Below are positions 22,240 through 33,639 of a DNA stretch of 64,000 nt, piece by piece (within the stretch, counting starts at the first letter, position 1; each line of letters opens with the position of its first letter). The position numbers were made by a program, and so were the translations under genes. The notes beneath the pieces are model-generated. The model searched no databases. It was not told the DNA's origin and was given only the letters and a program-made list of their open reading frames with translations. Origin of the DNA: Diphasiastrum complanatum (taxonomy: Eukaryota > Streptophyta > Lycopodiopsida > Lycopodiales > Lycopodiaceae); assembly GCA_029204225.1 (NCBI GenBank), contig CM055108.1, forward strand, positions 26,031,303 through 26,095,302, written 5' to 3'.

Positions 22240-22715
22240 CTGACCCATCTCCACAAATTTGATCATAACTTACTCAATATTGATCCAAATCACACAAACT
22301 CAGTAATTCTGAAAAGCTAAAAACAAGCTCTATCAGGCTATAGTATCAGATTAATGATTGAATGTGATTTGATAAGTCGAATTAACAACAAAACAGGACT
22401 GAAAAGTTTGAAGAAAGAAAACTAACAAAACTAGAGCTACAAATCAAGATTTGTCATAACTTTTTGGATACTAATCCAAATGACCTGCCATATAGATCAG
22501 ATCAAAGCTAAGACAATGCTCTAAAATCCTATTGAAAGAAACTAGAAATTAAACTCAGATCAAATCTGAAAAATTCAAATCAAGTGAAGACAAAATTCTA
22601 GTCACCTATTTTGACAGCTTTTGGAAAAAGTGCAATAACTTTTGCATCTCTTATCCAAATGGCTTGAAAATTGGTGCAAATTAAAGCTGAAACAAAGCTC
22701 TACAAAATTATTGAA
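22240..22715 (+). repeat. Three diverged tandem units of about 180-190 bp
   Basis: The words CATAACTT...ATCCAAAT...C followed 50-70 bases later by GCT-AAACAAAGCTCTA recur at about 22263, 22455 and 22632. Spacings are about 192 and 177 bases. The last unit ends exactly where LTR homology starts (22716). Confidence 0.6.
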
Positions 22716-22828
22716 CTAAAGAGGGAACCGCCTTGTTCTTAAGGCTAATAGCTTCTTTTGGGCCTACAAAGCTTACAATGGATATTCTGATGCATTGATA
22801 AGCATGGATGTACTAAAAGTACATGACA
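22716..22828 (-). repeat. Remnant of 5' LTR of element C
   Basis: 113 bases matching 15284-15395, ending ACATGACA followed by the target duplication AGGCC. The other 420 bases of this LTR are missing or replaced. Confidence 0.88.
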
Positions 22829-22833
22829 AGGCC

Positions 22834-23130
22834 TCATCTCCTGCTACATTTTCAAGAATGAATTCTCCAAAAGGTAATGGAAAATGATCGCATTCTATGA
22901 CGACATTAAGTTTTTTAAAGTCGACACAGATGCGGAGTTTTCCATTTTTCTTAGGAACGGTGACGATTCGGGAGACCCACTCAGTATGTTCAATTTCATA
23001 GATGAATCTTGCATCTAACAGACATTGTAACTCTTCTGTGATTTTGGCCTTGTAGATCGGATTACATCTGTAGGGATGACTAGCAGTTAGTCTTGCACCT
23101 GGTTTAAGGGGAATACGATGCTGAAGAAAG
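22834..23130 (-). pseudogene. RT N-terminal block of element B
   Basis: The minus strand reads RIPLKPGARLTASHPYRCNP, IYKAKITEELQCLLDARFIY, VSRIVTVPKKNGKLRICVDF, then LPFGEFILENVAGDEA, which joins across the target duplication to YSFFDGFSGYN in the block at 14855. The normal Pro in WVSPIV is Arg here. The block begins abruptly near 23130. Confidence 0.87.
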
Positions 23131-23494
23131 AAAACATGTCAATTGTCAAAGCTTTGCTAGCTTTCAACCCTAAATTTGACAAAAAAGACACATGAGAAAA
23201 AAAAATGTTCATGAACAATTTCGCGACACACGACCTGAAATTGTTCGCAACACAAAATCATTCGTGCTCCACAAAGGACCAAGAAGATCAACCAAGTACC
23301 ATGAGGTACAAATATTTGATCTGATATTGTAACATTAGCAGACGCGCTTTAGGACGTGTCGCAGAAGTGTAAAACTGTTTAGTGTCATGAAAGTAAAATT
23401 GTTTCTTTTCCTTTTTGTTTTCGTATTCACAAATGATTCTGTGTCTTTGAATTTTCTTTTGCACGGAAGCTTCACAGAACACATTCTATTCTAG
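23131..23494. other. Junction DNA without a recognised gene
   Basis: This lies between the end of element B and the first copia F homology. It contains words such as TTTCGCGACACACGACC and GTTCGCAACACAAA that echo the copia-derived stretch at 5850-6010, so it may be LTR debris. No ORF of substance. Confidence 0.4.
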
Positions 23495-24039
23495 CAATCA
23501 AGACAAACAACACAAGACAAGGCAGTCTATCTTCAAAATAAAAGTCCTACCATTGCCATACCAAAGATAACACCTGAGGAAGCATTCACGAAGAAAAAGC
23601 CAAAGGTGAACCACTTGCAAATCTTTGGATGTAAGGCCTTTGAACACATTCCTAAGGAAGAGAGATGTAAACTTGATGTAAAAGCTATCAAGTGTATATT
23701 CCTAGGATATGATGAACGTGTGAAGGGCTATAGATGTTTTGATCCAGTGGAAAACAAAATCCATATAAGCCGTGATGTTATCTTTGATGAATCCAAGATG
23801 TATGAAGATGAGGATGTTGAGAAGATAGATACATCCAGTGAGAAAGATGGTATAGTGAGGATACCTCCTGATGATGATCCATTCATTGACCTTCCAAGTG
23901 ATGAACATGAGGATACATCTCAAGATACTACTACTCAACCTCAAGAGACAGGTTGGAGAGGTAGAGACAAACCTTTTGGTGCAAGAAGGATTGAAGTTGC
24001 AGGTGACAAATGCAAGGAGAAGGATGTACCATAGGATAC
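23495..24039 (+). pseudogene. Copia integrase C-terminal region (element F)
   Basis: It reads AVYLQNKSPTIAIPKITPEE, AFTKKKPKVNHLQIFGCKAF, CIFLGYDERVKGYRCFDPVE and KIHISRDVIFDES. These are the standard C-terminal blocks of copia integrase (HLxxFGCxA, FxGY, SRDVxFDE). An acidic linker follows. There is an in-frame TAG at 24032-24034, three bases before the insertion point of L. The left edge is a stop at 23492 with no homology beyond. Confidence 0.9.
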
Positions 24040-24921
<882 letters not shown>

Positions 24922-24938
24922 GGGTCCACGGCCCAAAG

Positions 24939-24960
24939 TAGTGCCAGTCCCTCGGCACTA
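24939..24960. other. Hairpin 17 bases inside the left LTR of element L
   Basis: TAGTGCC, 8-base loop AGTCCCTC, GGCACTA: a perfect 7-bp stem. The same sequence, with one stem mismatch and the same spacing from the LTR, is at 54876-54897 in element K. It occupies the side where a polypurine tract is expected, and no purine run is present there. Confidence 0.75.
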
Positions 24961-25059
24961 GGCTGCAACTGTCGTGAAGGGGCGCTGTTGTCGGTTCTTT
25001 TATTGCTGGGACATGGATGCTTCAGAAAAAGCGTGGATAAAATTTGCTTACGTAAAACC

Positions 25060-26317
25060 TGAGGCTTTATTGGATGATGGCGATCAGCAAGAACTTGGAC
25101 TTGCCAGATTTTCAATAATACCCATAAGGGTCTGGTGGCCATTCCTGATAACCTTGTTCATTGACAATTGGGTAGTCGAGATATGCCATTGGAGGATCCC
25201 AAGATAAATCTTGCTGATATAAGGGATCCTCATAGATTAGCGCAACTGGTCATAATGTCATGGACTCCCCCAAATCATAATGTGGATATGACATGCTTGC
25301 TTGATGCTCTTGTCTATCCAGGTATTCGAAGTATGCATCAACCTGACGACTTTTCTCAACAATCAATATCATAGATTTAGGACAAGGCTTTGTCATTGTA
25401 GGTGCTGGTTCTTGCTATACAATTGGCCGTTTTAGACTTGGATTCCCTGGATTTGGCCGTCTAAGCAATGTAATGTCCTGATGTAGCTTTGTGGTGGCCA
25501 GATGTTGAGTGGAACATTCCAACTTTGGTTGGATCTTGCTTATGATTGGCGTTGAAATCAGAGGACAATCTCCCACCTTAGTCTTTCCTTTCTGAATGGA
25601 CTGCTCTCTTGAAGGTGGTACAGATGGATCGTTGCATTGATTGGTAGTCAGTTTGCCTTCAAGTTGCTTGGTTGACGTGAGGCCCCTTTGTAATTCATTC
25701 ACCAGAAGTTGTGGCAGCATTTGTTTAATGAGGCTTGGTAAAATCTGCTGGATTGCATCTCTTGCCAATTTCTTAGCTTCTTCCATTATCCCTGGTTGGA
25801 TAGATTTTACCCACTCTGTCTTATGTGGTGTTGGTGATTCACATGTGGCCATGTCAACTTGTTTTAGGATCTTTCTCTCATTCCTTCCATCCGCATCTGC
25901 TTCATAACCAGGTGGCACTAGAAGTTTGCATTTGTAGTGCAGCTTCTCAGTTGGTGGATTTGCATGGTCATATGTAAGTTGCCGATTCAAGCAGGTAGGA
26001 GTCATAACGGCTTTTCTTGGATCTCTTAGTGGACAATCATGACATGGGTGATTGATGCCGCATTGTTCACACCAAGGATAAAAGGAGGACAGATCATTCT
26101 GGTGTGGACATTCTGATCTGCGATGTTTACCTCCACATCCGAAACACCGTACCGTGTATGAGATTCTGTCACCTCTCAGTTGATGTGCGTACACCGATAT
26201 TAGGTCTCCTTTGATCCCTTCCACAAAATATAGTGGTGAGCCAGTTTGAACTTCCTCTGCCTGGGATGATCCGCTCGCTGATATAACCAATACTTCCACC
26301 GAACCTTGCCTAGCCAC
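25060..26317 (-). pseudogene. gag-like zinc-knuckle protein of element L
   Basis: The main frame has 300 residues from 26317 (GTG, no ATG seen) to 25415. Near residues 58-95 are two knuckles, CFGCGGKHRRSEC and CEQCGINHPCHDC, both CX2CX3HX4C. A helix-rich segment (AKKLARDAIQQILPSLIKQM) follows. Beyond a stop the minus strand continues as a Tyr/Pro/Asp-rich tail (SWDPPMAYLDYPIVNEQGY) to about 25060. The knuckle pair resembles those of elements A and H, which supports descent from a tRNA-Asp-primed gypsy element. No capsid core like KYDG/AREW was recognised. Confidence 0.7.
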
Positions 26318-26753
26318 TAGAGAAGATTCTGAAAGTCATGAGACTGATCCATTTTCTTTGGAGGAGCGATCTGATGGCAAGCTAGATGGCATAGATGAGG
26401 ATTTTGTTCATTGACTTCCAATCTCCAAAATTCCCTTATTGGATTGATTTCGTAATCTCGGATTCCGAACTAGACATTGAGGTGAGATGGAAGAGGAAAA
26501 GACAGGATGAATAAAGCAGAAATATTTCTTTGTCTAGAACATTCACAGGTTGGGCAAGGGTAGATTTTATAAATAATTTCAATTATGCCCTTCCAGTGAA
26601 AGTCTTAGGATGAAGGACGATAATTGGAAAAGTACTTATGTAGGGTTTTTGGCAAAGGTTTTGCTTCAAAAAACTACTTTTCGGCACTTCTCCGCAAGTT
26701 TATAGAAGGATTTTTCAATATCAACTATAACTCGCTTTAGACTTGGCGGTCTT

Positions 26754-27215
26754 GGGAGGAGTCTATCAAAGACAAAGTCACTCACCAAAGAGGCTTGGGC
26801 TAAAATTATTATAATATATAAATTTTTTATATATTTTTCGACAGTCATGGGAGGAGTCTATCAGAGATAGAGTCGCTTCTCAATGAGGCTAATATTTTTA
26901 TTTTTTATTTTTTATAGAAAAATAAACCTTTGCAGATTTCTTTGTGTCCTGGTCTCAATGAGATGGAACTTCATAGGCCTCTACAAAAGTTTGTTTTTTT
27001 TTTTTATATATAGAAAAGGGCCTTCGACAGTCGTGAGAGGAGTCTATCAGAAATAAAGTCGTTTCCCAACGAGGCTAATGGCCCAATTCATATTTTTATT
27101 TTTTATTTTTTATAGAAAAATAAACCCTTGCAGATTTCTCTGTGTCCTAGTCTCAATGAGATGGAACTTCAGAGGCCTCTACAAAAGTTTGTTATTTGTT
27201 TTTTTTTTGTTTTTT
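26754..27215 (+). repeat. Tandem repeats in element L leader
   Basis: The word GAGGAGTCTATCA starts near 26756, 26851 and 27036 (spacings about 95 and 186), and GCAGATTTCT at 26932 and 27130 (198). Units end with CTCAATGAGATGGAACTTCA and a T-rich or TA-rich spacer. A related 40-base piece occurs at 63920-63965 near the window end. Confidence 0.75.
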
Positions 27216-27414
27216 TTTGTTAAAGAAGAGACTACTGTAAAAAAAAAACAGCAAGGGTAACTTGATCGTCAAAAGTCAAGGTTTAAAAAACATAGCAGAT
27301 GAAATAAAAAATACAACTCCGAAAAAGAGCTCAAAGATAACGTAAAAAGAGAAGGGAAAAAATAACTACAATTATATAAAAAAAATTTAAGAGATGAGGA
27401 GAAGAGAAGGAATG

Positions 27415-28266
27415 GTACAATTTGGGATGCGGGTTCTTGGAGTGCGACAGTGAGAGAAAAGAGGAGAGAGCGAAGCAGGTAACTGGGGGTGGGGAGAGAG
27501 AGAGAGAGAGAGCAGGCAGGCAGGCAGGCAGGGAGGTGTGAGCAGAGAGGTGAAGGAGGTGGAACGAGCAGAGAGGTGGAGGAGGTGGAGCGAGCAGGGA
27601 GGAGGAAGAGAAGACAGCGAGGGAAGAGGGGGAAGGGAGCGAAGGAGGGAGCGAAGCAGCGAACAGAGGGAAAGAAGCGGGAAGGAAGGGACAAGCAGTA
27701 GGCAGCGAGCGATGAGAGCAGGGAAGGAAGGGGCGAGCAGCAGGTAGCGAGAAGGGAGGGAAGAGCGATGAGAGCGAGAAGGGGGAGCAAGGTGGAGCGG
27801 GAAGGAAGGGAGGAGCGATGAGAGCGGGAAGGAAGGGGCGAGCAGCAGGGAGAGTAGAGAGCAAAGCAGCAGAGAGAGGGGAAGGGAGCGAGTGAGGAGA
27901 GAGAAGCAGGGTGGTAGCGAGGAAGGGAGCGGGTGAGGAGAGCGCAGCAGGGAGAGTGGAGGAAGGAGAAGAAGGGAGCGGGTGAGGAGAGAGCAGTAGG
28001 GTGGTAGCGAGGAAGGGAGCGGGTGAGGAGAGCGCAACAGGGAGAGCGGAGGAAGGAGAGGAAGGGAGTGGAGGAAGGAGCGAGAGAGGGGATCAGAAGG
28101 GAGGTGAAGGGGGCGGATGAGGAGAGAGCAGGGGGTACGAGCGAGAGGGGGAGTGGTGCTGCGAGTAGCAAACAAGAGAGGGAGGGAGCGAGCGAGAGGG
28201 GGAGGGAGCGAGGCAGGGAAAGGCGGAGGAGCAAGGAGCGAGAATGGGGAGCAGCAGCGAGCAAGC

Positions 28267-28332
<66 letters not shown>

Positions 28333-28440
28333 GCGAGCGAGAAGGGGGTGAGGGGGAGAGGAAGCGAGAAGGAAGGGGACAGGGAAGGAGAGGGAGCGAG
28401 CGAGAAGGGGTAGGGAAGGAGGAGGGAAAAGAGAGATTTT
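27415..28440 (+). repeat. Purine-rich tract of about 1 kb (element L)
   Basis: The plus strand is almost all G and A (GGGAGCGAGGAAGGGAG-like), with a pure (GA)n at 28270-28329. Because TC-rich complements lack stop codons, long Ser/Leu/Pro frames of up to 427 codons appear on the minus strand; they are composition artefacts. Internal near-duplicate units GGTGGTAGCGAGGAAGGGAG occur near 27910 and 28000, about 90 bases apart. Confidence 0.85.
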
Positions 28441-28480
28441 GTCTTTTGTTTTTTGCAGCTATGCGGTGAGCAACGTTGGC

Positions 28481-28500
28481 GCTCCCCAGCATCGGCGCCA
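28481..28500 (-). other. Primer-binding site of element L (tRNA-Asp-like)
   Basis: The minus strand reads TGGCGCCGATGCTGGGGAGC, two bases from the LTR. It matches TGGCGCCGTTGCCGGGGA at all but two of 18 positions, the sequence complementary to the 3' end of plant tRNA-Asp. Confidence 0.88.
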
Positions 28501-28502
28501 AT

Positions 28503-28759
28503 TGTAGTCGATTGTAGTATAGGGGTTCGTTCACTGGGAGCCGACCGTGCACACCTGCATAGCAAGAGAGAGAGAAGGGAGAGAGAGGTAGATAGAAGCA
28601 GTGATGAGAGAGAGGAGAGAGGAGAGAGAGTTTAGAGAGAGGAGAGAAGAGAGAGAGAGAGTAGAGAGAGAGAAAGAGAAAGGGAGAAGAGAGTTCACCA
28701 AGGATGGTTGGGGCTATGGGGGCTCGAGCGCCTACCCATAGCTATGCACCAATCAACCT

Positions 28760-28813
<54 letters not shown>

Positions 28814-29269
28814 TATTGAGAAAAATGAAGATGTGTACAATGGAAAATGGCCTCCTTATATAGTTGAGGAGGGAGGGCCATCTTGGCTCTCATTGGCCTA
28901 TTTACAATGGCATCCTAACCCTTCAAACTAATTGAACTTCAATCTAATGGTTCATTAGGAAAAGGGCCAAACTTACATGATTCATGTGAGTTTGAAGATT
29001 CCCTTTTAACTTAGAACCTTATGAACTTGACTTTGGGCTTTATAATTGATTTATTCTAACTAAGGTCCCAAGTCTTTTATTCAAGTTCTACCTAACTATT
29101 TTGCGTGCTCATTGGGTTGGGCTTACACACGCAGGACGCTAGTGCCCTCACACTTATTATTTTAACTGTACACTATAATGTGGCAGGGCCCACTAGGTAA
29201 GGCTTGGCCAACAGTATTTCAAGTGGTGGGACCCACTTGTTCATTATTGTGTAGGACATACCCACAATA
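28503..29269 (-). repeat. Right LTR (5' LTR) of element L
   Basis: 767 bp, partner of 24040-24921; on the plus strand it starts TGTAGTCGATTGTAGTATAG and ends CCCACAATA. On the minus strand CTATATAAGG at 28854-28863 is a good TATA box for an LTR promoter. GA repeats are shorter than in the left copy. Confidence 0.93.
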
Positions 29270-29605
29270 GATACATTTTTACCAGGAAGCCGATCATCTG
29301 ACAAGAAGCTCCCTAAGTGGTTTGAGAGATTGTTGGAGAGCTGCGACATGGATGACTTTCCAGGATCATCTAGCCAGGGAGAGCTACGAAGATCAACAAG
29401 AGAGAAGACACAACCTGAAAGGTATGAAGCAAATTATGCTCTCTTATCTAGCATTATTCAAAGCAAAGAACCTTTGACTTATGGTGAAGTGAAGGATGAT
29501 GACATTTGGGTCAAGGCCATGGGAGAGGAGATGAAGTCAATTGCTAAGCATAGCACATGGGACTTAGTAGACCCACCAGTTGGCAAGAAACCCATTGGTT
29601 GCAAA
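29270..29605 (+). pseudogene. Copia F integrase-RT linker and RT start
   Basis: This resumes after the GATAC duplication in the same frame as the block ending at 24039. It reads LPKWFERLLESCDMDDFPGS, RRSTREKTQPERYEANYAL, then EVKDDDIWVKAMGEEMKSI and HSTWDLVDPPVGKKPIGCK, the usual start of copia RT. A TGA at 29606-29608 sits where the family has Trp (CKWVY), a single G-to-A change. Confidence 0.9.
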
Positions 29606-29608
29606 TGA

Positions 29609-30440
29609 GTATACAGGACTAAGTACCATGCAGATGGAAGTATAGCAAAGCACAAGGCAAGATTGGTGATCAAAGGGTATGCACAAAGGAAAGGCATCGA
29701 CTATGAAGAGACCTTTGAGCCAGTATGTAAGTGGAATACTCTACGCCTACTTGTTGCTTTAGCTTCACATTTTGGTTGGCCTTTGCATCAGATGGATGTG
29801 AAATCTGCTTTTCTAAATGGTGAGTTAGAAGAAGAGATGTTCATGGATCAACCTGAAGGCTTTGTAGCGAAGGGACGGGAAAATAAAGTATGTCGCTTGA
29901 AGAAAGCACTTTATGGTCTTAAACAGGCACCACGTGCGTGATATAGCAGGATTGATGCCTACTTTCGTTCAAAGGGGATGGTGAGAACACATTCTGATCC
30001 AAATCTATATAACTTATGCTTTGATGGTATGGTTGCTTTGATTGCTCTTTATGTTGATGACTTTATTATTATGGGAAATAATCAAGAGATGATAGATATG
30101 ATCAAGAAAGACCTCATGGAACAATTCGAGATGACAGATCTCAGTCTGATGCATTATTGCCTTGGAGTAGAGGTGTGGCAAAAAGGACATGAAGTGGGTT
30201 TAACACAAGTGAAGTACGTCAAAGAGTTGTTGCACAGGTTTAGGTTGCAGGATTGCAAACCAGTGAATACTCCTATTGAACTAGGTAAAAAGCTTTCTAA
30301 GCTTGATGAGTCATAGTCATTTGATGCTACGTTGTATAGGCAATTAGTAGGGAGCTTGATTTACCTTACGATGACTAGACTAGATATATGCTATGTTGTT
30401 GGCATTGTAAGTCAGTTTATGGCAGCACCTACGGAAACAC
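29609..30440 (+). pseudogene. Copia reverse transcriptase (element F)
   Basis: It reads VYRTKYHADGSIAKHKARLV, YEETFEPVCKWNTLRLLVAL, LHQMDVKSAFLNGELEEEMF, MDQPEGF and LKKALYGLKQAPRA. A TGA at 29939-29941 again replaces Trp. The catalytic block is LYVDDFIIMGN, intact. Then MTDLSLMHYCLGVEV and RFRLQDCKPVNTPIELGKKL, a stop at 30315, and LVGSLIYLTMTRLDICYVVG. A frameshift lies near 30440. It would make cDNA from element RNA. Confidence 0.93.
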
Positions 30441-30443
30441 ATT

Positions 30444-30960
30444 TTGCATTATCTGAGAGGCACTTCAGATTATGGCTTGATTTACAGGAAGCATGATGGT
30501 TTACCTGAGTTGTGTGGTTATGTGGATGCGGATTGGGGAGGTGACTATGATGATGGTAGATCCACCACAGGGTATGTATTCCAGTTTTGTGGTAGTTGCT
30601 TTTCTTGGTCTAGTAAGAAGCAAAGTACAATTTCTCTATCCGCCACAGAATCAGAGTATAAGGCAATGTGTAGTGCAGCACAGGAAGCTATATGGTTGAG
30701 ACAAATCTTGGAAAAAGTTGGCATGAAGTAGAGAAATCCCACGACATTACATAGTGACAATCAGAGTGGCATTCAGCTAGCAAAGAATCCAGTGTTCCAT
30801 GCAAGAACCAAATACATTGAGATTTAGTATCACTTTATATGTGAGAGGCTGCTGAGTCGTGAAATTCATGTTGTTCATTGTAGCACAGAAGAACAACTAG
30901 TTGATATTTTCACTAAGCCACTTGTTGGAAAAAAGTTTGATAAATTTAGATCATAGCTTT
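30444..30960 (+). pseudogene. Copia RNase H (element F)
   Basis: It reads HYLRGTSDYGLIYRKHDGL, GYVDADWGGDYDDGRSTTGY, CFSWSSKKQSTISLSATESE and YKAMCSAAQEAIWLRQIL. After a stop it continues with LHSDNQSGIQLAKNPVFHAR and STEEQLVDIFTKPLVGKKFD. The catalytic Asp (DADW), Glu (ATESEY) and Asp (SDNQS) are present. Stops at about 30730 and 30826 interrupt it. Confidence 0.92.
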
Positions 30961-31035
30961 CTGTACTTAAATTTTGTTGACTTTAAAGCTATGTATATGA
31001 CTGTATAAAAATTAGACTCTACTTTAAGGGAGAGA

Positions 31036-31285
31036 GTTAGAATTAAAGTATAAACACTGTTTTACTGTATTGTGGGTTCTATCAGTTGATAAGGATCAGT
31101 TGGCCTCGCCATGAGGCAAGTCGACGGGACACGCGTCCCTCCAACGGCAACCTGGGTCATGCATGGGTTGCCTGAGTGAATAACTATATGTACAATGTAA
31201 TTTCATTTTGAGAAATACAGTTGCTATGTGAGCTTGCTGTGGAGAGTGTTTTCTGTCTGTGTTACTATGTAGCATGATCTTTTTT
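31036..31285 (+). repeat. Probable 3' LTR of copia F
   Basis: It begins just after the polypurine tract AAGGGAGAGAG. AT-rich with a terminal-transcript look (GTATTGTGGG, GAGAAATACAG). The right border is set only by where copia E homology starts (about 31290). No second copy is available, so the ends are approximate. Confidence 0.5.
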
Positions 31286-31289
31286 CCTT

Positions 31290-32470
31290 GTTTGAAGCAA
31301 ATTCTAAGTGTTCGATCCCCTATTCTTCACAGAATTTTGAGATTTATTTTCTTTTGTATTCACCTCCATTGTCAGATCTAAGGATCTGTATCTGTTTCGA
31401 GGTGTGTCGCTCTGCAAATGCCACGAACTTCTTGAATGAATCAAACTCTTCAAATTTCTTCTTTAAGTAGTAGATTGTGGTCATCCGGCTATAATCATCT
31501 ATGAACGTCAAAAAGTATCTCGAACCTAAGAGCGAATCCGTCTTCATCGGTCCACAGACATCAGAGTGGATGAGCTCAAGAATTTCCTTGGCTCTTCTTT
31601 CCTCATTTGTGAATGGATTCCGATGTTGCTTGTCTTTCTAACAAGCTTCGCAGAACTCAGTTTTGGGTCTTAAAATCTTGAGACCTATGACTATGTCTTT
31701 TCTGCTCATGTCATACAGGCTTCACATGTTCAGATGATACATTCTCCTATGCCAGAGCAGATTTTCATTTTATGATGCATTTAATATGCTATCAAAGTTG
31801 TTGATTATCTTCGCCTGGTAGAGATTTCCTTCTCTGCATCCAACCGTCAGCAAATTGTTTGTCATCTTCTTGATCATGCGGCATGTGTTGCCGTTGAACA
31901 AAACTTGAATGCCAAGATCTACCATCTTGGCATCAAATAGCAGATCTTTTCTGAGTGAGGGCACATAGAGTGCTCCTGGCAGCTCTGCTTGGCCTGACAG
32001 TGTTCGTAGTTGTAGAGTGTCGATGCCTTTGACATCGTGTCCGTTCCCATCATCTAGAATCACTGCTCTATTGTTTTCAAAATATCTGAAGTCGATCAAG
32101 ATCTTCTTGTTGCAAGTGATGTGTGATGTTGCTCCTAAATCAATGACTACATTGTAGTCGTGTTTAGTGTAGCTCGTTGAAGCTTCATCGAGTATCGTGA
32201 AAGCTTCATCACCTCTATCAGCATCCTTGGATGACTCTGCAACATTAGCTTTTTTAGCGTTATTTTTTCTTTTTGGATTGAATCTGCAATCGTATGCAGA
32301 ATGCCCTTTCTTCTTGTAGTGCATGGAAGGTATTGCTGGATTGAACCAGCATTTGTTGGCCATATGGCCTGGTTTGTGGTAGTGATTGCAGGAAAAAGAT
32401 TGTTGATTCGAGGACTTCATCTTATTGAATCTTGAGGTCCCATGCCAATTGTTGTTGCCTGTTGTCTTGT
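31290..32470 (-). pseudogene. Copia element E: gag knuckle, protease, integrase
   Basis: On the minus strand from 32420: CNHYHKPGHMANKC (knuckle with one Cys changed to Tyr) and a second, partial one (HYKKKGHSAYDCRF). The protease motif is VVIDLGATSHIT, with Leu replacing the Ser of DSGAT. Then YVPSLRKDLL and the pre-integrase LWHRRMYHLNM...CEAC. The integrase core follows: HSDVCGPMKTDSLLGSRYFL, TFIDDYSRMTTIYYLKKKFE and ILRSDNGGEY. It ends near 31290 in the middle of the core, at the border of copia F. The orientation is opposite to F. Confidence 0.9.
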
Positions 32471-32548
32471 CTGGTCTTCCCGCAACTCTACATTGATGGC
32501 GACCCAGATTTTATGAGCTTCTCTGCCAATCTGTTCCATTCTCTCGAA

Positions 32549-32995
32549 TCAAATTTTGCCTGAAAATGGTTGCGGCCCATAGTAATCAAGCATGTTCTGT
32601 AGAAATCCGTACACATACCAAGATTCAATCATGTCAACGTGAAGTTCGTTGGTGATCGCCGCCCGATTGTAAAGCCTTGTCACATTGATGTGATCCATGG
32701 GTATGCTTAGGGGCTTATTTAGATCCAAAACTATTGGTGGCAGATCTCTATCCCAGAAACAATCTAAGGTAGAAAGGAATGATATTAGGCTGCAATGAGC
32801 TGCAAAGTACCTAACACGGCGGTCCGGATTTGTATGATGGGGATAGAAATAGTTGCAATTGGCTAACAAATCGGCGGTTGGATCATCGGTCTGAACTTCT
32901 TTAGGTAGAATTGGCCAATATATTTTATTAGGAACCCTTTCTAGTGCGAATACTTCTCTGCACCTTATGGGATAATATGTTGGATTGACACGCAT
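32549..32995 (-). pseudogene. Unrecognised 148-residue frame, retroelement-associated
   Basis: This open frame, preceded in phase by LTFERYIAAPTY, reads MRVNPTYYPIRCREVFALER, then ANCNYFYPHHTNPDRRVRYF and IESWYVYGFLQNMLDYYGPQ. The amino acid mix is protein-like, not low-complexity. It lies between copia E gag (left) and gypsy H (right), on their strand. It could be the N-terminal gag of copia E or an extra domain of H; I do not recognise it. Confidence 0.4.
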
Positions 32996-33639
32996 GTAAG
33001 TTGGTGCCGCGATATAGCGCTCAAAAGTAAGTGTACCTGCCTCGGTCCTCCCAGTTTGGATATGCTTTATTAAACTCCTCTGACATTAACTTTTTTCAAC
33101 TAGGATTCTTTGGTGTGATTTTGTGTCGTACCTCTGTAGTTGTGGTAAGTGTGGGTGGTGGAGGGTTTGGTATGGTTGTGAAAAGTTCACGGGGGAGGGT
33201 TGGGTATTTGCGGAGTAGATAAGTAGTGGATGGTGAATGAGGTTGAGTGTCGAGGTGGTGAGGTGATTGTTCATGTGGTGGGGAGAGGGGTGTGTCATCG
33301 AGTGAGGGTGATGAGGCTTGATAGATGGTGTCAAGTTGAGTGACAGTGGGGTTAGGCTCTAGATTGGCGATGAGTAGCTGGAATCATGATATTTTCTCTT
33401 TCACTGAGTGGATTCGTGAGGTGTAATGGCATTTCGGGCAGGTCGTCAGAGGTGGTGGTTTCGGTGGATTGGATTTGTTGTATTCACTTACCCGCATGTT
33501 TCCAGAGAATGTGAAAAGGGAGAGTCACATTAGCTTGTAATAGATCCCCCCAGACTTCAATGTCTTTAAGAGTTTTGTTCTCAAAAGATGTGTGAGGTAC
33601 TTTATGGGAGGTGGAAGAGTGTTGGTTTGCATTTTGAAT

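Noticed and set aside
27269-28565. Minus-strand frames of 427 and 392 codons rich in Ser, Leu and Pro
   Set aside because: They lie on the complement of a purine-rich tract, where stop codons cannot easily occur. All frames are open and the sequence is low-complexity, so this is a composition artefact.
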